From positions 1-12,843 of the forward strand of contig JBMNTU010000066.1 in NCBI GenBank assembly GCA_050945895.1: 12,843 bases of DNA, read 5' to 3'. The position numbers and the translations under genes were made by a program. Positions 1 through 6,394 of the stretch are shown one piece after another. Within the stretch, counting starts at the first letter, position 1. Each line of letters opens with the position of its first letter. The stretch is from JBMNTU01 sp050945895 (GTDB lineage: Bacteria; Bacillota; Clostridia; Christensenellales; Christensenellaceae). The notes under the pieces were generated by a model. It was not told where the DNA came from. It made no database searches and saw only the letters and a program-made list of their open reading frames with translations.

Positions 1-42
1 CATACACTCCTTGATTGATTCTTTTCCAAAATCATTATATCA
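1..42 (-). promoter_or_regulatory. Promoter and ribosome binding site of a gene leaving the window at the left edge
   Basis: On the minus strand an extended -10 element (TGATATAAT, 42-34) is followed by AAGGAG (12-7) and an ATG at 3-1, the last three bases of the window in that direction. No convincing -35 box is present, which is common for extended -10 promoters. The spacing between AAGGAG and ATG is only 3 nt, shorter than usual, so the start codon is uncertain. The coding region itself lies outside the window, so nothing can be said of its product. Confidence 0.4.
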
Positions 43-55
43 AGTGTGTATCTGT

Positions 56-84
56 GGGAGGCGCCTTCTGGACGCCTCCCTTTT
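56..84 (+). terminator. GC-rich hairpin 3' of mntP with a T-run on the plus strand
   Basis: GGGAGGCG (56-63) pairs perfectly with CGCCTCCC (73-80) and is followed by TTTT on the plus strand. Read on the minus strand, the direction of mntP, the stem is preceded by AAAA but has no T-run after it. As an intrinsic terminator it therefore points the wrong way for mntP. It may still act as a 3' boundary or RNA-stabilising hairpin for mntP, or end a plus-strand transcript. It lies just upstream of the left-edge promoter. Confidence 0.5.
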
Positions 85-92
85 GCCAATGA

Positions 93-656
93 TTATTTTA
101 CACTAAGCTCCACCAGTATTTTGACGCCGATACCAACCAGCACAAGCCCGCCGATGACCATTGCCTTTTTTTCGAATGCTTCACCCAGTTTTTTGCCGAA
201 GACGGCCCCCGCAAAGCACAAGCAAAATGTTGTTAGCCCGATAATGGCGGCGCCCAGCCAAACGGAAGAGGTGCCGATAACGCCAAAGCTCAGCCCGACG
301 GCCAGCGCGTCGATACTGGTCGCGAGTGCCATTGTAAGCAATACTTTATTGGACAGCATATTGGAACGGTCGCTACCCCCGCTGGATTTCAAAGCGTCGT
401 GGATCATTTTGATTCCCACAAACGCAAGCAGCCCAAACGCCACCCAGTGGTCGAAGGCGGCGATATAGAAGCTGACCGTGGTGCCCAGCAGCCAGCCGAG
501 TACGGGCATCAGAAACTGGAACCCGCCGAAGTAAACGCCGATCTTTGCGGCGTCCCGCTTTCGCATATGCGGGCAAGAGATGCCCGTAGAGATGGAAACA
601 GCGAGTGCATCCATCGAAAGGCTTACGCCAATCAAAACAAAGGATAGAACATCCAT
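93..656 (-). CDS. mntP: Manganese efflux pump MntP
   Basis: 187 residues, the usual length for MntP (DUF204/Mntp family), an inner-membrane exporter that removes excess Mn2+ from the cytoplasm. About six hydrophobic segments are visible. The two family repeats each carry the conserved acidic motif: SMDALAVS (Asp16) in helix 1 and SIDALAVG (near residue 116) in the second half. These aspartates are known to be needed for transport in the family. The ATG at 656 was chosen over longer in-frame starts because it begins the conserved MDVLSFVLIGVS N-terminus and has AGAGG 8 nt upstream. The longer reading frame would run back through the riboswitch terminator. The gene is alone on its transcript, and expression is likely switched on by Mn2+ through the upstream yybP-ykoY element. 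The family and context agree closely. Confidence 0.95.
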   Translation of the reverse strand: MDVLSFVLIGVSLSMDALAVSISTGISCPHMRKRDAAKIGVYFGGFQFLMPVLGWLLGTTVSFYIAAFDHWVAFGLLAFVGIKMIHDALKSSGGSDRSNMLSNKVLLTMALATSIDALAVGLSFGVIGTSSVWLGAAIIGLTTFCLCFAGAVFGKKLGEAFEKKAMVIGGLVLVGIGVKILVELSVK

Positions 657-693
657 ATATAAATCCTCTGCCCATCCGAATTGGGAGCCTTTT

Positions 694-733
694 AAAAAAA
701 CAGACCCACGTATGGTAAACCATACATGAGTCT
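694..733 (-). terminator. Riboswitch-controlled intrinsic terminator before mntP
   Basis: On the minus strand a 14-bp stem (733-720 with 715-702, two G-U pairs, the rest Watson-Crick) with a TTTA loop is followed by G and seven T residues (700-694). It lies 38 nt upstream of the mntP start codon, so it would stop transcription before the gene. Its 5' arm contains CTCATG (730-725), the 3' strand of the aptamer's closing stem P1. Terminator and ligand-stabilised aptamer are therefore mutually exclusive. This is the arrangement expected of a transcriptional ON switch: Mn2+ stabilises P1, the terminator cannot form, and mntP is transcribed. Confidence 0.85.
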
Positions 734-820
734 TGCTATTTAATTCAAGCCAGGCGTTTTTGCCAGTATGTTGACTTGACACGCAACATATGCTGCGCCA
801 ACTACTCCCTCATGAGCTTA
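725..820 (-). promoter_or_regulatory. yybP-ykoY manganese riboswitch aptamer
   Basis: On the minus strand the conserved yybP-ykoY core is recognisable: GGAGTAG after the 5' closing strand CATGAG (814-809), and AGCAAGA before the 3' closing strand CTCATG (730-725). The two strands pair perfectly over 6 bp to form P1. Between them lie a CGCAG/TTGCG hairpin and a long arm holding GTCAA and TTGA strands and the characteristic CATACTGGC...GCCTGGCTTGA segment. This element is known to bind Mn2+ and to precede mntP genes widely, which matches the gene downstream. Transcription is predicted to begin near 821, so the aptamer forms the very 5' end of the RNA. Confidence 0.88.
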
Positions 821-827
821 TACTATA

Positions 828-856
828 ATTGTAAACGATTTTCGCTCGTTCGTCAA
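828..856 (-). promoter_or_regulatory. Sigma-A-type promoter for riboswitch-mntP
   Basis: Minus strand: TTGACG (856-851), a 17-bp spacer and TACAAT (833-828). The predicted start is near 821, immediately before the aptamer. A second AT-rich hexamer, TATAGT, lies a few bases downstream but has no -35 at proper spacing. Confidence 0.75.
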
Positions 857-868
857 CCTGCAGGGCGG

Positions 869-902
869 GTGCACAGCAAGGGAAGGATATCTTGCTATGC
901 AC
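869..902 (-). repeat. 12-bp stem-loop at the 3' end of the ABC-exporter permease gene
   Basis: 869-880 and 891-902 form a 12-bp inverted repeat with one G-U-type mismatch and a 10-nt loop. The arm includes the permease stop codon (TAG at 897-895). No T-run follows on either strand, so it is not a canonical intrinsic terminator. It could protect the 3' end of the exporter mRNA or assist factor-dependent termination. It lies 13 bp upstream of the mntP -35 box. Confidence 0.6.
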
Positions 903-2532
903 TGAAGGAGTCAAACGTTTTAACGCCTTTTGTCGCAATACTCCTGTAAAGCAGGATACTAATGACGATTAGAACCGCCGCCATGACGTAGGATACGACT
1001 TTTCCTGCGAAAAACGTAAGCACCATGGGCCCGAGAGAAATGGCCATGCCAACGAGGATAACGACCATGATGGGGGTTCCCTGCTTGATGATGCGGATTT
1101 CGCTGTCCCAGTCGAACTTGGGATAGCGTAGGTTTAAAAACAGCCCGAAAAGCGCCGTATAGAAGGCATAGGCGAGCGGCAAAACATACAGCATCAGCGT
1201 ATCGAGCGGCGGCATTTTAAGCGCGACTGCCAACAGGGTAGAGCTTATGAGCACCGCCGGCAAGAGCAGCTGCAGGTTTACCCGCAGCTTGGCTTTTAAA
1301 ATATCCTTTGTACTGACGGGCAGGGATTTGGTGATCCAAAGCTGTTTGCCTTCTATGGAGACCGATGCTGCCGTAGTGCAGCACATAACGATGCAAAAGG
1401 CCGAAATAAATGGCGCACCCACGCCCATTACGGAAACGGGCATTCCTATGAACTGCTGCAAAACCTCCCCGCCGAAAACGAGCAGGACAACGGAAAACAG
1501 CAGCAGCAGAATGACGCCTACGCCCGTATTCATCATATAGGTAGAAGAGCCGGTAAAGCGTTTCCATTCCTTTGTAAACAGGGCCTTTTGGGGAGGGCTT
1601 TGTTTAAGGCTGCCCATTTTATAGTCGGAGGTGGTGCGGTCTGTTGTAATTGCCGTATTGATGCGTTTGAAATTCTTACCAACGACCCACACGAATGCGC
1701 CGAATATTGCAATCGAGATTAGCACGAACGCCAGAAAAGAGAGAACATCTCCTTGGGTCAGTGCGTTGGTGTACAGTGCGGCGAGCGGGTAGACCTTGTT
1801 GACCATGGAAATGATTTGTTCGCCAAAGACTGCCAGGTTGCTGACGATTGCATCCATATTGAACGCAAACAGCATCCAGATAATGAGCGCCGCGATGGTA
1901 AAAACCATGCTGGCACCCGTCTTGCGCTTGAACCGCGAGGCCGCCAGGGCGATCAGGCAGCCGATAATGGTTGCGAGCACGATGGGAATGAGCGGAATAA
2001 GCGCAACCAGCACGATGGAAAATAAGACAAATAGCGGAGTGATGGGCGCAAACATTCCGTAAACGACCAGCGACGGAACAACGAAAAACAGCGTGTACAA
2101 AATATTCATTGTGTACAGCATAAGCATACGGCTGACGATGATCGTACTGTTTTTGATGGGAAGGGACATTAAAAGATCGTAATCCGAAAAGCCGAATAGT
2201 ATGCCGTTTGTTTTATATACGGTGGTAACCAGGCACATGATGCTGGCGGCCGCCATCAGCAGCGCAGGCAGCACATGCAGCGCATTGGTCGCTGCAAGCA
2301 CCATGCCCAGCGCATAGCAAAAGCCAAACGCGATACCAGTGATAACAACGGCAGAAATTCCCATTGTAACTACAATACCGCCCTGACGCCTGGGCTGGGG
2401 CGAGGCTTGTGCCGCCTGGGCTTTTACGCCGCCGCCCAATTTTGAATTGGCGAGCGTGCGCTGGGGCGCAGGCCGCTTGGGTTTGCCGCCTTTCAATTTT
2501 ACCTTGAGTAGAAGCCATAATTGATTATTCAT
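895..2532 (-). CDS. ABC-2 type exporter permease (ABC_tran_2-like), 545 residues
   Basis: A polytopic membrane protein with about twelve hydrophobic segments in two halves separated by a polar stretch (roughly residues 290-325, containing a KALFTKEWKRF motif before the second half). It resembles the putative ABC transporter permease family of Bacillota (Pfam ABC_tran_2 type), in which FGFSDYDLLMSLPI near residue 110 and a second SLPVSTKDILKAK-type stretch near residue 400 are typical cytoplasmic coupling regions. The first 50 residues are unusual: a basic, proline- and glutamine-rich cytoplasmic tail before the first helix. It overlaps the stop of the upstream ATPase gene by 8 bp, so the two are translationally coupled and should form one exporter. 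The substrate cannot be deduced. Stop is TAG, inside a stem-loop. Confidence 0.85.
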   Translation of the reverse strand: MNNQLWLLLKVKLKGGKPKRPAPQRTLANSKLGGGVKAQAAQASPQPRRQGGIVVTMGISAVVITGIAFGFCYALGMVLAATNALHVLPALLMAAASIMCLVTTVYKTNGILFGFSDYDLLMSLPIKNSTIIVSRMLMLYTMNILYTLFFVVPSLVVYGMFAPITPLFVLFSIVLVALIPLIPIVLATIIGCLIALAASRFKRKTGASMVFTIAALIIWMLFAFNMDAIVSNLAVFGEQIISMVNKVYPLAALYTNALTQGDVLSFLAFVLISIAIFGAFVWVVGKNFKRINTAITTDRTTSDYKMGSLKQSPPQKALFTKEWKRFTGSSTYMMNTGVGVILLLLFSVVLLVFGGEVLQQFIGMPVSVMGVGAPFISAFCIVMCCTTAASVSIEGKQLWITKSLPVSTKDILKAKLRVNLQLLLPAVLISSTLLAVALKMPPLDTLMLYVLPLAYAFYTALFGLFLNLRYPKFDWDSEIRIIKQGTPIMVVILVGMAISLGPMVLTFFAGKVVSYVMAAVLIVISILLYRSIATKGVKTFDSFSA

Positions 2533-3238
2533 TATCCGTTAACTCCAAAAAAACGTCTTCCAGGCTGGAATTGCCCTTTACCTCATCCATCGTACCGTGG
2601 GCAATGAGCCGCCCCTGCTTGATGATGGCAACCTTGTCGCACAGTTTTTCGGCGACCTCCAGCACGTGGGTGGAAAAGAAAATAGCGCTGCCCGCGTCGC
2701 ACAGCTCACGCATAAAGGTCTTGAGCGTATGCGCCGCTTTGGGGTCCAGCCCCACAAAGGGCTCGTCTAGCACGAGCAAACGGGGGGAGTGGATAAGGGC
2801 CGAAATAACGGCCAGCTTTTGTTTCATGCCGTGGGAGTAGGATGAAATATTGTCCCCCAGGTTACGGGTGATTTCGAATGAATCGGCATAGTACTTAACT
2901 TTTTGTTCCCGCTCTGCCTTTTCGACCTGGTAGATATCGCCGATAAAATTCAGGTAACCGATGCCGGTCAGGTTTTCGTACAGATCTGGATTGTCGGGAA
3001 TATAGGCTGTTATTTGTTTGCACTCTACAGGTTTTTCTTTGACGGACATGCCGTCGACCAGTATTTCGCCGCTGTCAAAATCGAGGATGCCCACTACCGC
3101 TTTGATGGTGGTCGTTTTTCCCGCGCCATTGTGGCCGATGAACCCGAAGATATCTCCGTTTGAAACGGTAAGGGACAGGTCGTCCACCGCTTTTTTGCTG
3201 CTTTGGTATACTTTGGTCAGGTTTTTGATTTCAAGCAT
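2525..3238 (-). CDS. ABC transporter ATP-binding protein (exporter type)
   Basis: 237 residues with all nucleotide-binding motifs in order: Walker A GHNGAGKT (35-42), signature YSHGMKQ (134-140), Walker B LLVLDEP (154-160) with the catalytic Glu159, and the switch histidine in STH (His191). It couples ATP hydrolysis to the permease encoded next. The tail GRLIAHGTMDEV is typical of CcmA/ABC-2 exporter ATPases. The ATG at 3238 is preferred to the longer reading frame because AAAGGAG lies 8 nt upstream and the conserved MLEIKNLTKVY start follows. The signature has SHGMKQ instead of SGGQ, a substitution common in this subgroup. The gene has its own promoter and overlaps the permease start by 8 bp. 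Confidence 0.93.
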   Translation of the reverse strand: MLEIKNLTKVYQSSKKAVDDLSLTVSNGDIFGFIGHNGAGKTTTIKAVVGILDFDSGEILVDGMSVKEKPVECKQITAYIPDNPDLYENLTGIGYLNFIGDIYQVEKAEREQKVKYYADSFEITRNLGDNISSYSHGMKQKLAVISALIHSPRLLVLDEPFVGLDPKAAHTLKTFMRELCDAGSAIFFSTHVLEVAEKLCDKVAIIKQGRLIAHGTMDEVKGNSSLEDVFLELTDNE

Positions 3239-3286
3239 CGATTTATCTCCTTTGCGGTGCGCCATAAACGAACAACGCACACCGGA

Positions 3287-3316
3287 ATTATATCATAAGC
3301 GGTGCGGCTGTGAAAA
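3287..3316 (-). promoter_or_regulatory. Promoter for the ABC-2 exporter operon
   Basis: Minus strand: extended -10 TGATATAAT (3295-3287) with a weak -35, TTTTCA (3316-3311), at 18-bp spacing. It lies in the 110-bp gap between the murJ stop and the ATPase start, so the exporter need not depend on murJ transcription. The leader would be about 40 nt and end with AAAGGAG. The murJ stop is followed by a repeated AATTCTTAA but no terminator was found, so read-through from murJ is also possible. Confidence 0.6.
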
Positions 3317-3348
3317 GTAGAGCAGCATAGATTATTTCTTAAGAATTG

Positions 3349-4899
3349 TTAAGAATTGGCACGGTTTCGACGCAGCTTTCGTTTGACGATGCCGCCCAGC
3401 TTGCGCGCGGCGTCCACCTTTAAAAGAAAGGCTACGCACATGTAGACGGCGAGGCCCGCAAAGCCGGTGATGAGGAAGCGCACCAGTTGGTCGGCAAAAC
3501 GCCCGCCGGTAACCAGCCCGCCCAGCCACCGGTAGATGAGCCAGGATACGGCTGCGCAAACGGCAGCAGACAAAAGGATTTTCAGGAACTGCTTGATGGA
3601 AGAGGAAAGCCCCATCCGTCCGAGCTTTTTACGCAGCACGACAATCATCATAATAGCGCCGCACGAGCTGGCAATGGATGTGGCGAGCGTAAGGCCCATT
3701 GCGCCCAGCGGCCCCTTAAGCAGAATATCCAGCCCGATATTGATGGAGACGGAAATGATTCCCAAAATCATGGGAATCCGTGTCAGTTGCAGCGAATAGT
3801 ATACGCGCGTCAAAAAGTTCCGCATGCCGAATGCAAAGATGCCAAGTATATACATCGAAAAAACCGGCGCGGTAAAAAGGGTGTCTTCGTGCGTAAACTG
3901 GCCGCGCTCGTAGAATATGCCAATGATATCGCTGCCGGTGATGAGCGACAATACAATAATGGGAAGCGTCATAAGCGCGATGATCTCGAGTGATTTACGC
4001 ACCGTTTCCTTGAGTTTTCCCATCTCATTTTTTGCGGCATACCCGCTGAGTTCGGAAAACATAACGGTTGTGATGGGGATGATGAGCACGCTGACAACGG
4101 CCTGCACAAGCGTATAGCTGCGCGATAAGGCAGAGACGACGCCTGTGCCCAGGGCCGAGCCGAAAAACCGGTCTGCCTGGTGGTTGATTTCGTCGAACGC
4201 CATGCTGATGAGCGCGGGCACGGCAAGGATGAACGTACGCTTTACGCTGTCGTCTTTTATGTTCAGACTGCGCTTGTAGTGGAATTCTTTACGCAGGAAC
4301 GGCAGCAGGATAAGGATTTGTACAGCGGCTGCCGCAGTGGTGGCAATGGCGACCGCGTCGATGTCCGAAAACAGCACGCAGGCCAAAATGACACAAAAGC
4401 TGAGCGCAAAGCCCATGAGTTGCTCGGGTATGAATTTTTTACGCGCATTCAGGATATTGACAAACACGCCCGAAACGGCCCAAAAAACAAGCGAGGGGAA
4501 CATAAAACGGCTGAGGCGGACCGTGAGGTCCAGCCCTTCTTCCCCCTGCCAGATAAGCCCGCAAATTTGCGGCGCAAATATATAGCCGAGTATGCTGGTT
4601 GCAATGGCGGCCAGTATGTACAGATTGAGGATATTGCTGGCATAACGGTTGGCGCTGTCTTCGCCGTCGTTCAGGCGCGTCTTTGTATAGATGGGGATAA
4701 AGGTAGAACCGATTGCGGCGCCGAACAATATGGTAAAAATACTGATAATTCCATAGGAGGTAACGTAGGCATCGCTCTGTACACTTTGCCCGAAATAGGC
4801 GGCCAAAACCATTTCGCGCACAAAGCCGACCAATTTACTGATAATGATGATGACCGTTATGGTCAAGGTTGTCTTTAACGTTTTATTTTCTTTTGCCAT
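3349..4899 (-). CDS. murJ: Lipid II flippase MurJ (MviN family)
   Basis: 516 residues with about 14 hydrophobic segments, the size and topology of MurJ, the MOP-superfamily flippase that moves lipid II across the cytoplasmic membrane for peptidoglycan synthesis. The N-terminal signature SKLVGFVREMVLAAYFG (21-37) followed by QSDAY (41-45) matches the MviN motif. Arg28 and Asp43 correspond to residues essential in E. coli MurJ (Arg24, Asp39). The position of E. coli Arg18 is a lysine here (Lys22), conserving charge. The C-terminus is very basic (KRKLRRNR). The ribosome binding site is weak (GGGG 5 nt before the ATG; a GGGAG lies 17 nt away). It appears monocistronic: its own promoter lies upstream, and a separate promoter drives the genes after it. 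Confidence 0.93.
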   Translation of the reverse strand: MAKENKTLKTTLTITVIIIISKLVGFVREMVLAAYFGQSVQSDAYVTSYGIISIFTILFGAAIGSTFIPIYTKTRLNDGEDSANRYASNILNLYILAAIATSILGYIFAPQICGLIWQGEEGLDLTVRLSRFMFPSLVFWAVSGVFVNILNARKKFIPEQLMGFALSFCVILACVLFSDIDAVAIATTAAAAVQILILLPFLRKEFHYKRSLNIKDDSVKRTFILAVPALISMAFDEINHQADRFFGSALGTGVVSALSRSYTLVQAVVSVLIIPITTVMFSELSGYAAKNEMGKLKETVRKSLEIIALMTLPIIVLSLITGSDIIGIFYERGQFTHEDTLFTAPVFSMYILGIFAFGMRNFLTRVYYSLQLTRIPMILGIISVSINIGLDILLKGPLGAMGLTLATSIASSCGAIMMIVVLRKKLGRMGLSSSIKQFLKILLSAAVCAAVSWLIYRWLGGLVTGGRFADQLVRFLITGFAGLAVYMCVAFLLKVDAARKLGGIVKRKLRRNRANS

Positions 4900-4942
4900 T
4901 TACGCCCCGACGATTGCTCCCTGCAATTTACCTAATTTATAC

Positions 4943-4970
4943 ATTATACATGATTTGCGCGCCATTGAAA
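4943..4970 (-). promoter_or_regulatory. Promoter for murJ
   Basis: Minus strand: TATAAT (4948-4943) with a poor -35, TTTCAA (4970-4965), at 16-bp spacing. The consensus -10 is the main support. It would give a leader of about 35-40 nt before the murJ ATG. Confidence 0.5.
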
Positions 4971-4975
4971 GAGCC

Positions 4976-5000
4976 AAAAACCAAAACAGCCTGCTTCGGT
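4976..5000 (-). terminator. Weak candidate terminator after the tetR-GNAT unit
   Basis: Minus strand: ACCGAA (5000-4995) can pair with TTTGGT (4985-4980) with one G-U pair and a loop of 9 nt, followed by a T-run (4979-4976). The stem is short and AT-rich. It is the only terminator-like element between the acetyltransferase gene and murJ. Confidence 0.35.
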
Positions 5001-5007
5001 AAACAAC

Positions 5008-5022
5008 CTGCCATATTGGCAG
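5008..5022. repeat. Short perfect palindrome after the GNAT gene
   Basis: CTGCCA and TGGCAG are separated by 3 nt, giving a 6-bp hairpin 2 bases after the acetyltransferase stop codon (TAG, 5027-5025). No T-run follows directly on the minus strand. It probably works with the weaker hairpin at 4976-5000 as a 3' end, or is a chance dyad. Confidence 0.4.
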
Positions 5023-5024
5023 CG

Positions 5025-5477
5025 CTATAACGTTTTTTTCAGGCAGACGCACATTTCGTCGCCCGCATATGGTCCAAAGTTTTCTATAAGGGAGTAGCCG
5101 AGGCTTTTGTATAGTGCAGTCGCGTCTGCCATTTCTGCTCCCGTCTCGACCAGGATGGTATGTGCGCCATTGTGCGCTGCCAATTCCTCCAGCGCGGCCA
5201 CGACCCGCCTGGCAAGCCCTTGCCGCCTGCACGAAGGCGAGACATACACCCGCTTAAGTTCGGCGGTCTTTTTATCGTGCATGCGAAGCGCGCCGCAGCA
5301 GACGGGCGCTGCGTTTACATACCCAATCAGCACATCGCCCACGTCCACGTTGTACGGCTTGTATTGCAGCGAAACCTCCCCAAAGCGCTCGTAGTAATAA
5401 TCGTCCAGCCGGTCGCTCAACAATTGGTAATCCGCGTTGTGCTCATCTGTCAAAACAAACTTTAGCTGCCGGAACAT
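5025..5477 (-). CDS. GNAT-family N-acetyltransferase
   Basis: 150 residues, the usual size of a single-domain GNAT enzyme that moves an acetyl group from acetyl-CoA to an amine. Motif A is clear: LKRVYVSPSCRRQGLARRVV (74-93), with the R-R-Q-G-L-A pyrophosphate-binding loop at 84-89. Motif B follows in TALYKSLGYSLIENF (120-134). The substrate is not evident. The ATG at 5477 was chosen because GGAGG lies 7 nt upstream; the reading frame extends further up but only over the tetR gene. Its start lies 16 bp inside the end of tetR, so the two proteins are made from one mRNA. The pairing suggests that the regulator responds to a compound the enzyme modifies, but this is inference. Confidence 0.88.
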   Translation of the reverse strand: MFRQLKFVLTDEHNADYQLLSDRLDDYYYERFGEVSLQYKPYNVDVGDVLIGYVNAAPVCCGALRMHDKKTAELKRVYVSPSCRRQGLARRVVAALEELAAHNGAHTILVETGAEMADATALYKSLGYSLIENFGPYAGDEMCVCLKKTL

Positions 5478-6058
5478 CGTTTTTCCTCCGCTTTTTCCAA
5501 CCCATCTGCGTAAGAAAAAACGATATCGCAGATCATTGTGGCGCGCGCCTCGGGCACGCCAGGGTCTGCCTGCGCGGCAGAGGTCATCATTGCGTAAATC
5601 ATTTCTGAAAGCAGCCGGCAATCGGGCGGCGCATGGCAGGCTTCAAACAACTGCAAAACAACCTCGTAAAGCAGTTCTTTAATTTGGCCTGTCGCCCCTT
5701 TTAGTGCACGCGCAATATAATCTTTTTTTTCCTGCAAATCGAGGGCAAAGCGTATGATGTTGTTTTTTTCGCCGGCCGCCATCGAAATAAATGCGTGCAC
5801 CGCGCCATATAGCGCCTGGCGTGGCTCCTTTTGAAAGACCTGCTCCATCATTGCATTTTTCAATTGCTCCAAACCGCCGGAAAGGATATGTGCGATAAGC
5901 GTTTCCTTGTCCTCGAAATGGGTGTATACGGTGCCGATGGAAACGCCGGATTTTGCAGAGATCTTTCGTATGGAAATAGCGTCGTAACCGTCGCGCAAAT
6001 ATATTTCGACAGTGGCGTCGATAATTTTTCCGGATACGTTTTCAATAATTTTTGGCAT
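5462..6058 (-). CDS. TetR/AcrR-family transcriptional regulator
   Basis: 198 residues, the normal TetR length. The N-terminal DNA-binding domain has the helix-turn-helix region ISIRKISAKSGVSIGTVYTHFEDKETLI (about 28-55), with the family's G-V-S-x-G-T-x-Y-x-H-F pattern. The C-terminal part is helical and variable, as expected for the ligand-binding and dimerisation domain. The ATG at 6058 gives a standard N-terminus, although its ribosome binding site is poor (AAGGA 16 nt upstream). An in-frame TTG at 6127 would add 23 residues but has no ribosome binding site. It is divergent from nfnAB, overlaps the GNAT gene by 16 bp, and is preceded by a near-consensus promoter. It probably represses its own promoter and perhaps nfnAB. 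Confidence 0.9.
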   Translation of the reverse strand: MPKIIENVSGKIIDATVEIYLRDGYDAISIRKISAKSGVSIGTVYTHFEDKETLIAHILSGGLEQLKNAMMEQVFQKEPRQALYGAVHAFISMAAGEKNNIIRFALDLQEKKDYIARALKGATGQIKELLYEVVLQLFEACHAPPDCRLLSEMIYAMMTSAAQADPGVPEARATMICDIVFSYADGLEKAEEKRCSGS

Positions 6059-6186
6059 AAGGCTTTCGCTATCCGTCCTTAAAAATACTTTGTCAGCCAA
6101 AATGGCTGTGTTGGGGCAAACAAACAAATTGCAGCAGGCAATACCGATGGAACGATTTACTGCGCACTGCCTAAGAAACTGTAATA

Positions 6187-6215
6187 ATAGTAAGTGATTT
6201 GCGCATGGCTGTCAA
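6187..6215 (-). promoter_or_regulatory. Promoter for tetR-GNAT
   Basis: Minus strand: consensus -35 TTGACA (6215-6210), a 17-bp spacer and TACTAT (6192-6187). The -10 is part of ACTTACTAT (6195-6187), a 9-mer that recurs in the opposite orientation at the nfn promoter (6248-6256), so it is a likely half-site for the encoded TetR protein. The leader to the tetR ATG would be about 120 nt. Confidence 0.7.
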
Positions 6216-6230
6216 CGCTGGAAAAAACAG

Positions 6231-6259
6231 TTGCAAAATCGCATATAACTTACTATAAT
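6231..6259 (+). promoter_or_regulatory. Promoter for nfnAB
   Basis: TTGCAA (6231-6236), a 17-bp spacer and consensus TATAAT (6254-6259). The predicted transcription start is near 6266, giving a 5' leader of about 140 nt before nfnA. The -10 overlaps the 9-mer ACTTACTAT (6248-6256) and lies inside an inverted repeat. A repressor bound there would block RNA polymerase. Confidence 0.75.
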
Positions 6260-6268
6260 ATTATATGC
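6241..6268. promoter_or_regulatory. Candidate operator: inverted repeat around the nfn -10 box
   Basis: GCATATAA (6241-6248) and TTATATGC (6261-6268) are perfect inverted repeats separated by 12 bp that contain the whole -10 hexamer. The dyad is 28 bp long, of a size and position that suit a dimeric repressor. The divergent TetR protein is the obvious candidate, though the AT-rich arms could be partly chance. Confidence 0.5.
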
Positions 6269-6355
6269 TAGCCTATAAATGCAATTCGATGTAACAAGTT
6301 TAGGTAAGCTGGAATTAGTAGATTTTGGCATGTCGTTGGCCAATATAACAAACGA

Positions 6356-6394
6356 TCGCGGCGAAAGGATGAGTCACCTGTAATAACGCTGCGA
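6356..6394 (+). other. Leader hairpin just before the nfnA ribosome binding site
   Basis: TCGCGGCG (6356-6363) pairs with CGCTGCGA (6387-6394) over 8 bp with one G-U pair. The enclosed loop is 23 nt, and the stem's last base is the first A of the AAGGAG ribosome binding site. The rest of the roughly 140-nt leader (6266-6407) contains no recognised riboswitch and no terminator. The hairpin may modulate translation or simply be structural. Confidence 0.4.

Noticed and set aside
657..782. Longer N-terminus for mntP (229 residues)
   Set aside because: It would translate through the riboswitch aptamer and terminator. MntP proteins start at the MDVLSFVLIGVS equivalent, which has its own ribosome binding site.
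3336..3360. Repeated AATTCTTAA as a terminator after murJ
   Set aside because: The dyad is short, fully AT-rich and has no following T-run.
4180..4878. 232-residue open frame on the plus strand inside murJ
   Set aside because: It is a low-complexity shadow of murJ; the minus-strand MurJ protein is unambiguous.
6058..6127. TTG start at 6127 for the TetR protein
   Set aside because: It has no ribosome binding site and adds 23 residues not seen in the family; the ATG at 6058 gives a standard N-terminus.
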